From Patulibacter americanus DSM 16676 (GTDB taxonomy: Bacteria > Actinomycetota > Thermoleophilia > Solirubrobacterales > Solirubrobacteraceae), in the NCBI RefSeq assembly GCF_000420025.1, contig NZ_ATUD01000004.1:230136-294135 (forward strand): DNA of 64,000 nucleotides. The letters run 5' to 3'. Shown here piece by piece: positions 16,830-27,529 of the stretch; positions within the stretch are counted from its first letter, which is position 1, and every line of letters starts with the position of its first letter. Made by a program: the position numbers and the translations under genes. The notes under the pieces are model-generated. The model made no database searches and was not told the DNA's origin. It saw nothing but the letters and a program-made list of their open reading frames with translations.

Positions 16830-17975
16830 TCAGTACGCCCCGGCGAGCGCCTGCACCAGGCCGGGCAGCCGGTCCTCGTCGCGGGCGATCTCGAGCTGCC
16901 GCTTCGCGCCGTTCTCCCGCACGAGGTCGAGGATGCCCTCGAGCTCGTCCGCGCACCCCAGGTCCTGCGCGTGCGGGCGCAGCCGGGGGAGCAGCTCGTC
17001 GACCCGGTCAGCGACGGGCACGCGCACGCCTTCCGTGACGACGATGAGGCGGGCGTCGATGCCGTCGCGCGCGGCGACGAAGCGGTTCTCCTCCCACACC
17101 TCCTGCGGGGCGTGCGAGGCCTCCTCGGCCCACGCCTCCTCGAGCTCCATGCGCGCCAGGCACTGGGTGAGCGCGACGAGCGACGCGGTCGCGTCCAGGT
17201 CGATCTGCGCGTCCATGATCCGCACCTCGAGCGTGCCGTGGCGCGGGACCATCCGCACGTCCCACCAGAGGTACGACGAGTCGGGGAAGGCATCGCAGGC
17301 GACGAGCATGTCGACGGCGCCGACCCACTCCGCGTAGTCGTCGAACCGCCGTGGGATCCCGACGCGGGGGAACGCCTGGAACAGGGGCGTCCGGGCGGAG
17401 GCCAGGCCGGTGTCGCGGCCCTGCCAGAAGGGGGAGTTGCCCGACAGCGCCAGGAGCAGCGGCAGGTGCACCCGCATGCGGTTGAACACGGCGACCGCCG
17501 CGTCCTGGTCCGGCATCCCGACGTGCACGTGCAGGGCGTAGGTCGGCTCGCGCCGGGCGAGCTCGCGCATCGAGCCGTACACCTCGGCCTGCCGCTCCCC
17601 GCCGCCGAGCGCCGTCTCGCGCCACACCGCGAACGGGTGCGTGCCGGAGGACGCCACCGCGAGGTCGAGCGGCTCCACGGTCTCCCGCAGGCCGTCGCGC
17701 AGGCCGCGCAGCTCCCTCGTCGCGTCCGCGACCGTGCGCGCGACGCCCGTCTCGATCTCGAGCGCCGCGGCGTGCGTCTCGGGGCAGACGCGCGAGCGGA
17801 TGGCCTCCGGCAGGCGCGGCAGGACCTCGTCCGCCGCCTGCGCCAGGTTCCAGCCGCCGGGGGAGAGCAGCATGAGCTCCTCCTCCACGCCGAGGGTGAA
17901 CGCGTCCTCCGGCGACCGGGTCGGCCAGGCGGCCCAGTCCGTCCCGGACGCCTCCTTGTGCACCTCGCCGCTCAT
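16830..17975 (-). CDS. Carboxylate-amine ligase, GCS2/YbdK family
   Basis: 381 residues. ATG at 17975 overlaps the stop of the ATP-grasp gene by ATGA. The family makes amide bonds from a carboxylate and an amine using ATP and resembles glutamate-cysteine ligase. Visible signature: FTLGVEEELMLL (GVEEE, residues 29-33, Mg/ATP ligands), ETHAAALEIETG, YALHVHVGMPD, LSGNSPFWQGRDTGLASART, and PRHGTLEVRIMDAQ. YbdK proteins show weak glutamate-cysteine ligase activity and their true substrates are mostly unknown. Coupling to an ATP-grasp ligase suggests the two act in sequence on one peptide-like product. Confidence 0.88.
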   Translation of the reverse strand: MSGEVHKEASGTDWAAWPTRSPEDAFTLGVEEELMLLSPGGWNLAQAADEVLPRLPEAIRSRVCPETHAAALEIETGVARTVADATRELRGLRDGLRETVEPLDLAVASSGTHPFAVWRETALGGGERQAEVYGSMRELARREPTYALHVHVGMPDQDAAVAVFNRMRVHLPLLLALSGNSPFWQGRDTGLASARTPLFQAFPRVGIPRRFDDYAEWVGAVDMLVACDAFPDSSYLWWDVRMVPRHGTLEVRIMDAQIDLDATASLVALTQCLARMELEEAWAEEASHAPQEVWEENRFVAARDGIDARLIVVTEGVRVPVADRVDELLPRLRPHAQDLGCADELEGILDLVRENGAKRQLEIARDEDRLPGLVQALAGAY

Positions 17976-19378
17976 CGCAGCACCCACGTGTCCTTGGCCC
18001 CGCCGCCGCGGGAGGAGTTCACGACCATCTGGCCCTCCTCGAACGCGACCCGGGAGAGCCCACCGGGCACGAGCCGCCAACCCCCGTCGCCGTCCGCGAG
18101 CGCGAACGGGCGCAGGTCGACGTGACGGGGCACGAGCTCGTCGCCCACCACCGTCGGGTGGGTCGAGAGCATCACGGCGTCCTGCGCGATCCACGCGGCG
18201 GGGTCGCGGCGGGCGGCCTCGACCGCGTCGCGTAGCTCGCCGACGCCGGCCCGGGGGCCGACGAGCACGCCCTGGCCGCCCTGCCCGTCGCGGGGCTTGA
18301 AGACGAGCGTCTCGGGGGTGGCGAGCACGCGCTCACGGGTCTCCTCGTCGCAGAGGTCGTGCACGTGCACGTCGTCGAGCACGGGCTCCTCACCACAGAA
18401 GTAGCGGATGAGCGCGGGAACGTGGGGGTAGACCGCCTTGTCGTCCGCGACGCCGCAGCCGTAGCCGTTGGCGACGCCGACGGTCCCGGCGCGGACGGCG
18501 GGGAGCAGCAGCTCGCCGTGCGGCGTGGGGCGACCGTCCGGGCCGCGCAGCGCCGCGACGTCCGTGCGGCGGTAGACGGCGACGACGGGCTCACCCGTCT
18601 CGGCCAGCACGAGCCGGTCGCCGCGCAGCCGCAGACCCGCGGGGGTGACGAGCGGGACGCCCATCAGGCGGGCGAGGACGTCGTGCTCCCACCACGCGGT
18701 GTTCTCCGGGCCGTCCGAGAGGACGACGCACGCGCCCTCCCCAGCGGACGCGGGCGCCGTGGCGCGCACCGCGCGCAGCAGCGCCGGGCCCACGTGGTCG
18801 GCGAGAGGCACGACGTCGTCGGGCGGCTCGCCGAGGGCGGCGGTCACGGCGTCGCGAGCGGCGAGCAGGTACGCCAGACCGGAGGGGACCCGGCAGTTGT
18901 CCTCGAGCACGCGGAACCCGCCCTCGGCGTCGCGGACGACGTCGAGGCCGGCGACGGCGATGCGCACCGGGGCGACGGCACCGAGCCCGGCGAGGTCGTC
19001 CTCCACGAACCGGCAGCCGTCGAGCGCCGCGGCGGGGACGATCCCGTCGGCGATCGCGCGCCGCTCGCCGTGGACGTCGGCGACCCAGGCGTCCAGCGCA
19101 CGGACCCGCTGGGCCAGGCCGCGCTCCAGCGTCGCCCAGTCTCCGGCCCCGATGGCACGAGGAACGGGGTCGACCACGTAGGGGGCGTCGTCCGTGCCGA
19201 AGGTCGTGCCGGCCCCCGCGATGGAGGCGGCGGCCTCGTCGGCGGCGGCGCGTGGCCCGCGCCGCCCGACGGCCTCGAGGGCGGAGCGGTGGGGCTCCCG
19301 CACCGTGCCGTCCGCGGCGAAGGCCTCGTCCCAGGCTCCGGGGGTCGGGGCGTAGGGCAGGGCAGCGTCGAGGTGCAT
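17972..19378 (-). CDS. Circularly permuted ATP-grasp protein
   Basis: 468 residues from ATG at 19378, which has GGGAG at good spacing. Typical CP-ATP-grasp sequence in order: RVLEDNCRVPSGLAYLLAARDA, DGPENTAWWEHDVLARLMGV, VVAVYRRTD, GVADDKAVYPHVPALIRYFCGEEP, LVFKPRDGQGGQGVLVGP, and the C-terminal PGGLSRVAFEEG plus NSSRGGGAKDTWVL. ATP-grasp enzymes ligate a carboxylate to an amine through an acyl-phosphate. The permuted group is predicted to work in peptide synthesis with GCS2-type ligases and hydrolases, which is exactly the context here. Substrate unknown. Confidence 0.88.
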   Translation of the reverse strand: MHLDAALPYAPTPGAWDEAFAADGTVREPHRSALEAVGRRGPRAAADEAAASIAGAGTTFGTDDAPYVVDPVPRAIGAGDWATLERGLAQRVRALDAWVADVHGERRAIADGIVPAAALDGCRFVEDDLAGLGAVAPVRIAVAGLDVVRDAEGGFRVLEDNCRVPSGLAYLLAARDAVTAALGEPPDDVVPLADHVGPALLRAVRATAPASAGEGACVVLSDGPENTAWWEHDVLARLMGVPLVTPAGLRLRGDRLVLAETGEPVVAVYRRTDVAALRGPDGRPTPHGELLLPAVRAGTVGVANGYGCGVADDKAVYPHVPALIRYFCGEEPVLDDVHVHDLCDEETRERVLATPETLVFKPRDGQGGQGVLVGPRAGVGELRDAVEAARRDPAAWIAQDAVMLSTHPTVVGDELVPRHVDLRPFALADGDGGWRLVPGGLSRVAFEEGQMVVNSSRGGGAKDTWVLR

Positions 19379-19541
19379 GCTGCTGCTCCCGGGTGCCCGA
19401 TCTGGGCGGGGCGAACCACCTACCGTCGGTCGGATCGGGAGGACCACCCGACGGAGGGGGACGGGTGACCGGCGGGCCGGGCACGGCCGTCCGGCGAGGA
19501 GACAGGCCGAAGCGGTCGATCGACGCCGTCGGCCGACGCGG

Positions 19542-20312
19542 TCAGACGGGCGCGGGCCGTCCCGCGCGAGCCGCCTCCACGAGCCCGGCGAACAGCCCGG
19601 CGTGGCGGGCGTCGGCGACGAGCGACTCCGCGTGCCACTGCACGCCCACGAGGAACGGGTGGTCCGTCGCCTCGACGCCCTCGATCACGCCGTCGGGGGA
19701 TCGGGCGGTGATGCGCAGGCCTTCGCCGAGGTCGCGCACCGCCTGGTGGTGGAAGGTGTTCACCGCGAGCGCGGGGCCGTGATCGGCCGCGCCCGTCAGC
19801 CGCCCGAGCAGCGATTCGGGGTCGACCTCGACGCCGTGGGTCGTGCGGGTCCCCGGTGCCGTCTGACGGTGGTCGACGTCGGAGGGGTGCTCCGTCGGCA
19901 GGTCCTGCCACAGCGTGCCGCCGCGCGAGACGTTCAGGAGCTGCATGCCCCGGCAGATCGCGAGGACCGGCATGCCGCGCTCCTCGGCGCGGCGCAGGAC
20001 GTCGCGCTCCCGCGGGTCTGCGTCGCGCTCGACGGGCCCGAGGTGGGGGTGGGGGTGCGCGCCGTAGAGCCCCGGGTCGATGTCCGGGCCGCCCGAGAGC
20101 ACCAGGGCGTCGAGACGCTCGAGGAGCGCGTCGTCACCGGCGCTCATCGGCGGCAGCACGACGGGGATGCCGCCGGCCGCGGACACGGCGGCGGGGTAGT
20201 CCATGCCGAGGGACAGCTTGCGTTGCGGCGGCTCGGACTCGGGAGCGGGGATCGTCTGCTCCGGGGTGAAGAGCTCCGCGGTGGTGATGCCGACGAGGAT
20301 CGGATCGCTCAT
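19542..20312 (-). CDS. Class I glutamine-amidotransferase-like hydrolase (gamma-glutamyl-GABA hydrolase type)
   Basis: 256 residues from ATG at 20312. Peptidase C26/PuuD-type triad: nucleophile Cys120 in VLAICRGMQLLNV, His227 and Glu229 in GVQWHAES. The opening VGIT and the DYPAAVSAAGGIPVVLPP and VLSGGPDIDP segments are typical. PuuD cleaves gamma-glutamyl-GABA in polyamine breakdown, but no other puu gene is nearby. Upstream of an ATP-grasp and a GCS2-type ligase (163-base gap), it is more likely to cleave a gamma-glutamyl or related amide made by them. That role is inferred from context. Confidence 0.85.
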   Translation of the reverse strand: MSDPILVGITTAELFTPEQTIPAPESEPPQRKLSLGMDYPAAVSAAGGIPVVLPPMSAGDDALLERLDALVLSGGPDIDPGLYGAHPHPHLGPVERDADPRERDVLRRAEERGMPVLAICRGMQLLNVSRGGTLWQDLPTEHPSDVDHRQTAPGTRTTHGVEVDPESLLGRLTGAADHGPALAVNTFHHQAVRDLGEGLRITARSPDGVIEGVEATDHPFLVGVQWHAESLVADARHAGLFAGLVEAARAGRPAPV

Positions 20313-20396
20313 CCCCCCGACGGTAGCGCGCCCGGCCGGCGGCCCCACCGCCCACGTCGGTGGCCCACCGCCCGGTGCAGGTTCACGCGTCCGTCA

Positions 20397-21698
<1,302 letters not shown>

Positions 21699-21716
21699 AC
21701 CCGAAGGACCCAAGAC

Positions 21717-23333
21717 ATGACTGAGACGACACCCAAGGTCCTCGTCAAGGAGAAGGTCGGCCCGTCCGGCATCGAGGCGCTGCGCGACGCGGGCTTCGAG
21801 GTCGACCTCGGCCTGGACTGGGACGACGAGACGTTCCTGGCCAAGCTGCCCGAGTACGACGGCGTCCTGATCCGCTCCGCGACGACGTTCACGCCCGAGC
21901 TGATCGAGCGCGCCACGAACCTGAAGGTCATCGGCCGCGCCGGCGTCGGCGTCGACAACGTGGACATCGACGCGGCGACGAAGCGCGGCATCATCGTCGT
22001 CAACGCGCCGCAGTCCAACGTCGTGACCGCCGCGGAGCACACCGTCGCGCTCATGATGTCGCTGGCTCGCAACATCCCGCGCGCCAACGAGGGCATGCAC
22101 CAGGGCCGCTGGGAGCGCTCGAAGCTCTCCGGCGTCGAGCTCTACGGCAAGACGCTCGGCATCATCGGCTTCGGCCGCATCGGCCAGCTCGTCGCCGAGC
22201 GCGCGCAGGGCCTGGCGATGAACGTCATCGCGTACGACCCGTACGTCTCGGCCGAGCGCTACAAGGAGCTCGGCGTGGAGAAGGCCGAGGACTCCGACGC
22301 GATCTACGCCGTCGCCGACTTCATCACGATCCACCTGCCGAAGACCCCGGAGACCACGGGCTGGCTCGGCACGGACGCCTTCGCGAAGGTCAAGAAGGGC
22401 GTGCGCGTCCTCAACGTGGCCCGCGGCGGCCTCATCGACGAGGACGCCCTGAAGGTCGCCCTCGACGCTGGCCAGGTCGGCGGCGCGGCGCTCGACGTCT
22501 TCCCGTCCGAGCCGGTCACGGAGCACGTGCTCCAGGGCTACGACAACGTCATCCTCACGCCGCACCTCGGCGCGTCGACGGCCGAGGCCAACGACCGCGC
22601 CGGGTTCCAGGCCGCCGAGCAGATCGTCGCCGCGCTCACCGGCGGCACGGTCACGTCCGCCGTCAACGCGCCGGCCGTCGGCAAGGAGGACCTCGAGGTC
22701 CTCACGCCGTTCGTCCCGCTCGCCACCCGCCTGGGCCGCATCGCCACCGAGCTCGCCGGCGGCTCGTCCGTCGAGCGGATCGAGGTCGAGGCGCTCGGCC
22801 GCATCGCCGAGCGCGACGTCCGCCCGCTGTCCCTCGCCGTCCTGCGCGGCGCGCTGCAGGGCCGCACGGAGGAGATCGTCAACGACGTCAACGCCCCGGG
22901 CATCGCGAAGGAGCGCGGCATCGAGATCTCCGAGACGACGCGCACCCAGGCGCGCGACTTCACGGACCTCGTGCGCGTGACCGTCGTCTCGGGCGGCGAG
23001 CGCCACCGCGTCGTCGGCACGACGCTCGGCCGCAACGACCGCCCGCACCTGCTCGAGGCGTGGGGCCAGCGGTTCAACCTGCAGCTCGAGGGCAACCTCG
23101 TGATCCTCCGCTACGTCGACCAGCCAGGCATGGTCGGCCGCATCGGCGCGCTCCTGGGCGACCGCGGCGTGAACATCGAGCAGGCCGCCGTCGGCTACCA
23201 CCAGGACGCCGAGGGCACCCGCGGGGGCCACGCCGTCATGGTCATCACCACGGACAAGCCGGTCTCCGCCGAGTCGCTCGAGGAGATCCTGGCCCAGGAG
23301 GGCTTCGCCGACGGGCGCAGCATCTCCCTGTAG
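21717..23333 (+). CDS. serA: D-3-phosphoglycerate dehydrogenase
   Basis: 538 residues, the long form. It oxidises 3-phosphoglycerate to 3-phosphohydroxypyruvate, the first step of serine synthesis. The substrate/NAD core has [16 protein letters not shown], the nucleotide loop [37 protein letters not shown] and [12 protein letters not shown]. After residue 315 comes the intervening ASB-type domain, and the last 80 residues form an ACT domain ([26 protein letters not shown]), which in this form usually mediates serine feedback inhibition. ATG at 21717. Confidence 0.97.
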   Translation: MTETTPKVLVKEKVGPSGIEALRDAGFEVDLGLDWDDETFLAKLPEYDGVLIRSATTFTPELIERATNLKVIGRAGVGVDNVDIDAATKRGIIVVNAPQSNVVTAAEHTVALMMSLARNIPRANEGMHQGRWERSKLSGVELYGKTLGIIGFGRIGQLVAERAQGLAMNVIAYDPYVSAERYKELGVEKAEDSDAIYAVADFITIHLPKTPETTGWLGTDAFAKVKKGVRVLNVARGGLIDEDALKVALDAGQVGGAALDVFPSEPVTEHVLQGYDNVILTPHLGASTAEANDRAGFQAAEQIVAALTGGTVTSAVNAPAVGKEDLEVLTPFVPLATRLGRIATELAGGSSVERIEVEALGRIAERDVRPLSLAVLRGALQGRTEEIVNDVNAPGIAKERGIEISETTRTQARDFTDLVRVTVVSGGERHRVVGTTLGRNDRPHLLEAWGQRFNLQLEGNLVILRYVDQPGMVGRIGALLGDRGVNIEQAAVGYHQDAEGTRGGHAVMVITTDKPVSAESLEEILAQEGFADGRSISL

Positions 23334-23336
23334 GAC

Positions 23337-23410
23337 GGAGTCCGCCGCCCCGGCCCGCCGTCCCGTCCGCTGCGTGGGCGGGACGGGGGCGGGGAGGAGC
23401 GGCGGACTCC
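23337..23410 (+). repeat. Long nested inverted repeat between serA and leuA
   Basis: Outer arms GGAGTCCGCCG (23337-23347) and CGGCGGACTCC (23400-23410) are a perfect 11-bp match. Inside them CCGTCCCG (23358-23365) pairs with CGGGACGG (23379-23386). The structure starts three bases after the serA stop and ends 32 bases before leuA. It can act as a serA terminator or as an RNA switch in front of leuA. No T-tract. Confidence 0.65.
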
Positions 23411-23442
23411 CCACGTCGACCACGCCCCGAGAGAGCCGCTCC

Positions 23443-25092
23443 ATGACCGTGCCCGCCGACCCGCACCGGGTCGTCCTGTTCGACACCACCCTCCGCGACG
23501 GCGAGCAGTCGCCGGGCATCGCGCTGAACACGGCGGAGAAACTCGAGATCGCCCACCAGCTCGGACGGCTCGGGGTCGACGTCATCGAGGCCGGGTTCCC
23601 CATCGCCTCGCCGGGCGACTTCGCGGCGGTGCAGGCGATCGCCCGGGCCGACCTGGAGGGTGGCCCCGTCGTGGCCGCGCTCGCCCGGGCGCAGGCCGGC
23701 GACATCGACCGTGCGGGCGAGGCGATCCGCGACGCCGCGGCCCAAGGCCGCGGGCGGATCCACACCTTCATCTCGACGTCCGACATCCACATCGAGCACC
23801 AGATGCGCAACACCCGCGCGGACGTGCTCGAGGGCGCGAAGGCCGCCGTGGCGCACGCGCGCTCCCTAGTCGGCGACGTCGAGTTCTCCCCGATGGACGC
23901 CACCCGGTCGGACCCGGAGTTCACGGCCCAGGTGCTGCAGGTCGCCATCGACGAGGGCGCGACCACGATCAACGTGCCCGACACCGTCGGCTACGCGACC
24001 CCCGACGAGTACGCGGCGTTCCTCACGCGGCTCTACGCCCTGACGCCGGGCCTGCGCGACGTCGTGCTCTCCGTGCACTGCCACGACGACCTGGGCCTGG
24101 CCGTGCCGAACACGCTGGCGGGGCTCGGCGCCGGCGCGCGGCAGGTCGAGTGCGCGGTCAACGGCCTGGGCGAGCGGGCGGGCAACACGGCGCTGGAGGA
24201 AATCATCATGCTCCTCCACACCCGTCGCGACCTGCTCGGCTACACCACGGGCGCGGTCACGACGGAGATCGCGCGGACGAGCCGCCTCGTCTCCCGCCTG
24301 ACGGGCTACGCGGTCCAGCCGAACAAGGCGATCGTCGGCCGCAACGCGTTCTCGCACGAGTCGGGCATCCACCAGGACGGGGTGCTCAAGGACCGCTCGA
24401 CGTTCGAGATCATGGACCCGGCGTCCGTCGGGATCGACGACGCCGAGCAGCTCGTGCTCGGCAAGCACTCGGGTCGCGCGGCGCTGAAGGACGCGCTCGA
24501 GAAGCTCGGCTACCGCCTCGACGGCCAGGCGCTGCGCCAGGCGTTCGACACGTTCAAGGAGGTCGCGGACCGCAAGAAGCAGGTCACCGCGATGGACCTC
24601 GAGGCGCTCGTCGCCGACGAGCTGCGCGCGGATGCCGACGGCGCCGCGTTCTCCCTCGTCTCCTACACCGTCGAGGTGCGCTCGGACGACCGGCCGCCGC
24701 ACGCGAGCGTCGTCATCGAGAGCCCGGACGGCGGCCGCGTGAGCGGCGGGTTCACGGGCGACGGACCGGTCGACGCGCTCTTCCGGGCCCTGGACTCCGC
24801 GGTGGCCGTCGACGCGCGGCTGCGGGAGTACCGCGTCGAGGCCGTGACGGGCGGTCAGGACGCCCTGGCGCAGGTCTCCGTGGTCGTGGAGCTCGGCACG
24901 GCGGGCTCGGCGTTGCGCACGCAGCTGCCGGGCGTGGAGCGCGGCGAGCGGGTCACGGGGGCGGGCCAGGCCGTCGACACCGACACGATCCGCGCGTCGG
25001 CGATCGCGTACCTCCGCGCCCTGAACGCCGGCGTGGCGGCGATTGCGGCGGCCCGCCCCGACGACGCCCCGCTCACCGACCCCGGGCCGTAG
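23443..25092 (+). CDS. leuA: 2-Isopropylmalate synthase
   Basis: 549 residues from ATG at 23443. It condenses 2-oxoisovalerate with acetyl-CoA, the first committed step to leucine. The TIM-barrel catalytic domain has FDTTLRDGEQSPG, VIEAGFPIASPGD, metal-binding HCHDDLGLAVPN, NGLGERAGNTALEE and SGIHQDGVLKD. The C-terminal 150 residues are the LeuA regulatory domain (SYTVEVRSDDRPPHASVVI... and YLRALNAGV), implying leucine feedback. It follows serA in the same direction but is separated by the long inverted repeat. The other leu genes lie 4 kb downstream. Confidence 0.96.
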   Translation: MTVPADPHRVVLFDTTLRDGEQSPGIALNTAEKLEIAHQLGRLGVDVIEAGFPIASPGDFAAVQAIARADLEGGPVVAALARAQAGDIDRAGEAIRDAAAQGRGRIHTFISTSDIHIEHQMRNTRADVLEGAKAAVAHARSLVGDVEFSPMDATRSDPEFTAQVLQVAIDEGATTINVPDTVGYATPDEYAAFLTRLYALTPGLRDVVLSVHCHDDLGLAVPNTLAGLGAGARQVECAVNGLGERAGNTALEEIIMLLHTRRDLLGYTTGAVTTEIARTSRLVSRLTGYAVQPNKAIVGRNAFSHESGIHQDGVLKDRSTFEIMDPASVGIDDAEQLVLGKHSGRAALKDALEKLGYRLDGQALRQAFDTFKEVADRKKQVTAMDLEALVADELRADADGAAFSLVSYTVEVRSDDRPPHASVVIESPDGGRVSGGFTGDGPVDALFRALDSAVAVDARLREYRVEAVTGGQDALAQVSVVVELGTAGSALRTQLPGVERGERVTGAGQAVDTDTIRASAIAYLRALNAGVAAIAAARPDDAPLTDPGP

Positions 25093-25095
25093 CGG

Positions 25096-25120
25096 CCGGC
25101 CCCGAGACGCTCGGGGCCGG
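25096..25120 (+). terminator. Hairpin after leuA
   Basis: CCGGCCCCGAG-ACG-CTCGGGGCCGG, an 11-bp perfect stem with a 3-base loop, begins four bases after the leuA stop. No T-tract. Confidence 0.7.
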
Positions 25121-25231
25121 GCTCGCGCACATTGGGTGCATCCGATCGGAGCAACGCGGCGTTCTACACGTCGAGACCCCCGGAAGCCCGCCGCTGGCGA
25201 CTTCCGATCCAACGATTCTCAGGAGCCCCCC

Positions 25232-25960
25232 GTGTCGAACCTCATCAACCTGGACAAGCTCGACGTCGACGGCGACGTCCGCGAGACCGCCGAGGCCGCC
25301 GGCTTCGATCGCGGCACCTTCATGAAGACGGGTGCCGTGGGCGCCGCCGGCGTCGCCGCAGTCTTCGGTCTGCCGGGCCTCGCCAACGCCGCGATCTCGA
25401 CGAAGCGCCCGTCGGCGAAGAACGACGTCAAGATCCTGAACTACGCGCTGACGCTCGAGTACCTCGAGGCCAGCTTCTACGCCGCCGCCGTGGCGCAGAA
25501 CCAGTTCGCGAGCCCCGAGCTCAAGCAGTTCGCGACGATCGTCGCCCAGCACGAGGCGCAGCACGTCAAGGACCTGAAGAAGGCCATCGGCAAGGGCGCG
25601 GTCAAGCCCCCGACGCTCAACCCCGACGCCGTCGCCGCGATCATCGCGCCGGCCGCGTTCGGTCCGACGGCCGTCCTGCTCGAGGACACGGGCGTGTCGG
25701 CGTACGCCGGTCAGGGCCCGAACCTCAAGCAGCGCGCGGTCGTGAAGGTCGCCCTGGCGATCCACTCCGTCGAGGCCCGTCACGCGGCCTGGATCCGCTT
25801 CATCCTCGGTGGCGGCGCCCCGGGTGCCCCGGCCTCGGCCTTCCCGGCCCCGGCGGCCTACGACAAGGCCAAGAGCCAGGGCGCGATCCTCAAGGCCGTC
25901 ACGGGCCTCAAGGGCGGCGGCAAGACGCTGATCACGAAGGCCGACACCAGCAAGTTCTAG
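25232..25960 (+). CDS. Exported ferritin-like domain protein
   Basis: 242 residues from GTG at 25232, with AGGAG six bases upstream. Residues 27-55 (DRGTFMKTGAVGAAGVAAVFGLPGL-type stretch) resemble a degenerate Tat/Sec signal. A four-helix ferritin_2-type domain follows with paired metal ligands: Glu76 and Glu79 in TLEYLEASFY, Glu108-x-x-His111 in AQHEAQHV, and Glu181-x-x-His184 in HSVEARHAAW. This fits an iron-binding envelope protein, possibly a ferroxidase or stress protein. The C-terminal 50 residues are Ala/Gly/Pro and Lys-rich. It is monocistronic with a strong terminator. Confidence 0.8.
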   Translation: MSNLINLDKLDVDGDVRETAEAAGFDRGTFMKTGAVGAAGVAAVFGLPGLANAAISTKRPSAKNDVKILNYALTLEYLEASFYAAAVAQNQFASPELKQFATIVAQHEAQHVKDLKKAIGKGAVKPPTLNPDAVAAIIAPAAFGPTAVLLEDTGVSAYAGQGPNLKQRAVVKVALAIHSVEARHAAWIRFILGGGAPGAPASAFPAPAAYDKAKSQGAILKAVTGLKGGGKTLITKADTSKF

Positions 25961-26010
25961 TCCCCGCACCGCCGGTCCTCCCCCTCGCGGGAGGCCCGGC
26001 ACGCGGTCCC

Positions 26011-26044
26011 ACGGGCCCCGGTCGCCACGGCGACCGGGGCCCGT
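26011..26044 (+). terminator. Very strong hairpin after the ferritin-like gene
   Basis: ACGGGCCCCGGTCGC and GCGACCGGGGCCCGT, a perfect 15-bp stem around a CACG loop, followed by CGTCGTCC. It lies 50 bases after the stop codon and is the most stable hairpin noticed in the window. Confidence 0.8.
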
Positions 26045-26173
26045 CGTCGTCCGTGGGGCGGGCGCCCCTCCTTCCGCCGCGTTCCTCCCTAGCCTTTCGG
26101 GGCACACGGCGCGCGCGGCGCGCCGTCGCGGCCGCCACCGGGCGGCCGTCCCGTACGTCGCCCGAGAGGACCC

Positions 26174-27526
26174 ATGGACCGCTTCTTCCGCATATCCGAG
26201 CGCGGCAGCACCGTGCGCACGGAAGTGCTCGCCGGACTCGCGACCTTCGCGACGATGGCCTACATCCTCGTCGTCAACCCATCGATCCTCGGCGGCGTCG
26301 CCGATGCGTCGGGGTTGAAGCTCGACCACACCCAGCTCGTCACGGTGACGGCGCTCGTGGCGGGCGTCATGACGATCGCCATGGGCTTCGTCGCCAACGT
26401 GCCGATGGCGCTGGCCGCCGGCCTGGGCATCAACGCCTTCGTGGCGTTCAGCCTCGTCGCCGGCAAGGGCCTGGACTGGCCCGAGGCGATGGGCGTCATC
26501 GTCGTCGAGGGCATCGTGATGCTCGTCCTCGTGCTCGCGGGCCTGCGCGAGGCGATCATGAACGCGATCCCCAACGCGCTCGTCCGCGCGATCGGCGCGG
26601 GCATCGGCATCTTCATCGCCCTCATCGGCCTGACGAACGCGGGCATCGTCGTCCACCCCGAGGGGGGCGGGACGATCGTCGCGATCAGCCCGGACCTCGC
26701 GAGCTGGAGCACCCTGGTGTTCCTCGTCGGCCTCGTCGGCACCGCGGTCCTGATGGCCCGGCGGGTCCCCGCCGCGCTGCTGATCGGCATCGCCATCGCC
26801 ACCGTCCTCGGCATCGTGATCAACGCCCTCTCCGGCGGCACGCCCGTCCCCGGCGCCGAGCTGCCGGGCTCGATCACGGCCGCGCCGGACTTCAGCCTCG
26901 TCGGCGACGTCTCGTTCGGCTTCTTCGGGGCGCTCGGCCTCGGGGCCGCGCTGGCCGTGGTCCTCACGGCGCTCATGGCGAACTTCTTCGACGCCATGGG
27001 CACCGCGCTCGCCGTCGGTCGCCGCGCGGGCCTGACGGACGACGAGGGGCGCCTGCCCATGATGCGCCGCGTGCTGCTCGTGGAGTCCGCGGGTGCGATC
27101 GCGGGTGGCGCGGCGTCGGCCTCGTCGAACACGATCTTCGTGGAGAGCACCGCCGGTGCGGCCCAGGGCGGCCGCACGGGCCTGGCCAACGTCGTGACCG
27201 GCGTGCTGTTCCTGCTGGCCATGTTCCTGGCCCCGCTCGCCGCGGTCATCCCGTCCGCCGCGACGGGCCCGGTGCTCGTGGTCGTCGGCGCGCTCATGAT
27301 CAGCCAGCTCGCCACGATCGACTGGGACGACATCGGCGTCGCGCTCCCCGTCTTCGCGACGGTGACGCTCATGCCGTTCACGTACTCCATCGCCAACGGC
27401 GTCGGCGCGGGCATGGTGCTCTACGTCCTGATCGCCGTCCTCCGCGGGCGCTGGCGCGACGTGCACCCGCTGCTGGCCGCCGTCGCTGCCGTGTTCGTCT
27501 GGTACTTCGCCAACGGGACCGTCTGA
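26174..27526 (+). CDS. NCS2-family purine permease (AzgA/GhxP type)
   Basis: 450 residues, ATG at 26174, with about 12 transmembrane segments. Family signature: the N-terminal TEVLAGLATFATMAYILVVNP, the substrate-site segment LAAGLGINAFVAF, ANFFDAMGTALAVGRRAG, and SSNTIFVESTAGAAQGGRTGL. This points to the AzgA-like group, which imports hypoxanthine, guanine or adenine with protons. Exact substrate not inferable. The next gene, a lipoprotein, starts three bases after its stop, suggesting coupled translation. Confidence 0.92.
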   Translation: MDRFFRISERGSTVRTEVLAGLATFATMAYILVVNPSILGGVADASGLKLDHTQLVTVTALVAGVMTIAMGFVANVPMALAAGLGINAFVAFSLVAGKGLDWPEAMGVIVVEGIVMLVLVLAGLREAIMNAIPNALVRAIGAGIGIFIALIGLTNAGIVVHPEGGGTIVAISPDLASWSTLVFLVGLVGTAVLMARRVPAALLIGIAIATVLGIVINALSGGTPVPGAELPGSITAAPDFSLVGDVSFGFFGALGLGAALAVVLTALMANFFDAMGTALAVGRRAGLTDDEGRLPMMRRVLLVESAGAIAGGAASASSNTIFVESTAGAAQGGRTGLANVVTGVLFLLAMFLAPLAAVIPSAATGPVLVVVGALMISQLATIDWDDIGVALPVFATVTLMPFTYSIANGVGAGMVLYVLIAVLRGRWRDVHPLLAAVAAVFVWYFANGTV

Positions 27527-27529
27527 GCC

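Noticed and set aside
19542..20312. Assignment of the amidotransferase-like gene as puuD of putrescine breakdown
   Set aside because: No puuA, puuB, puuC or puuR homologue lies nearby; the ligase neighbours give a better context.
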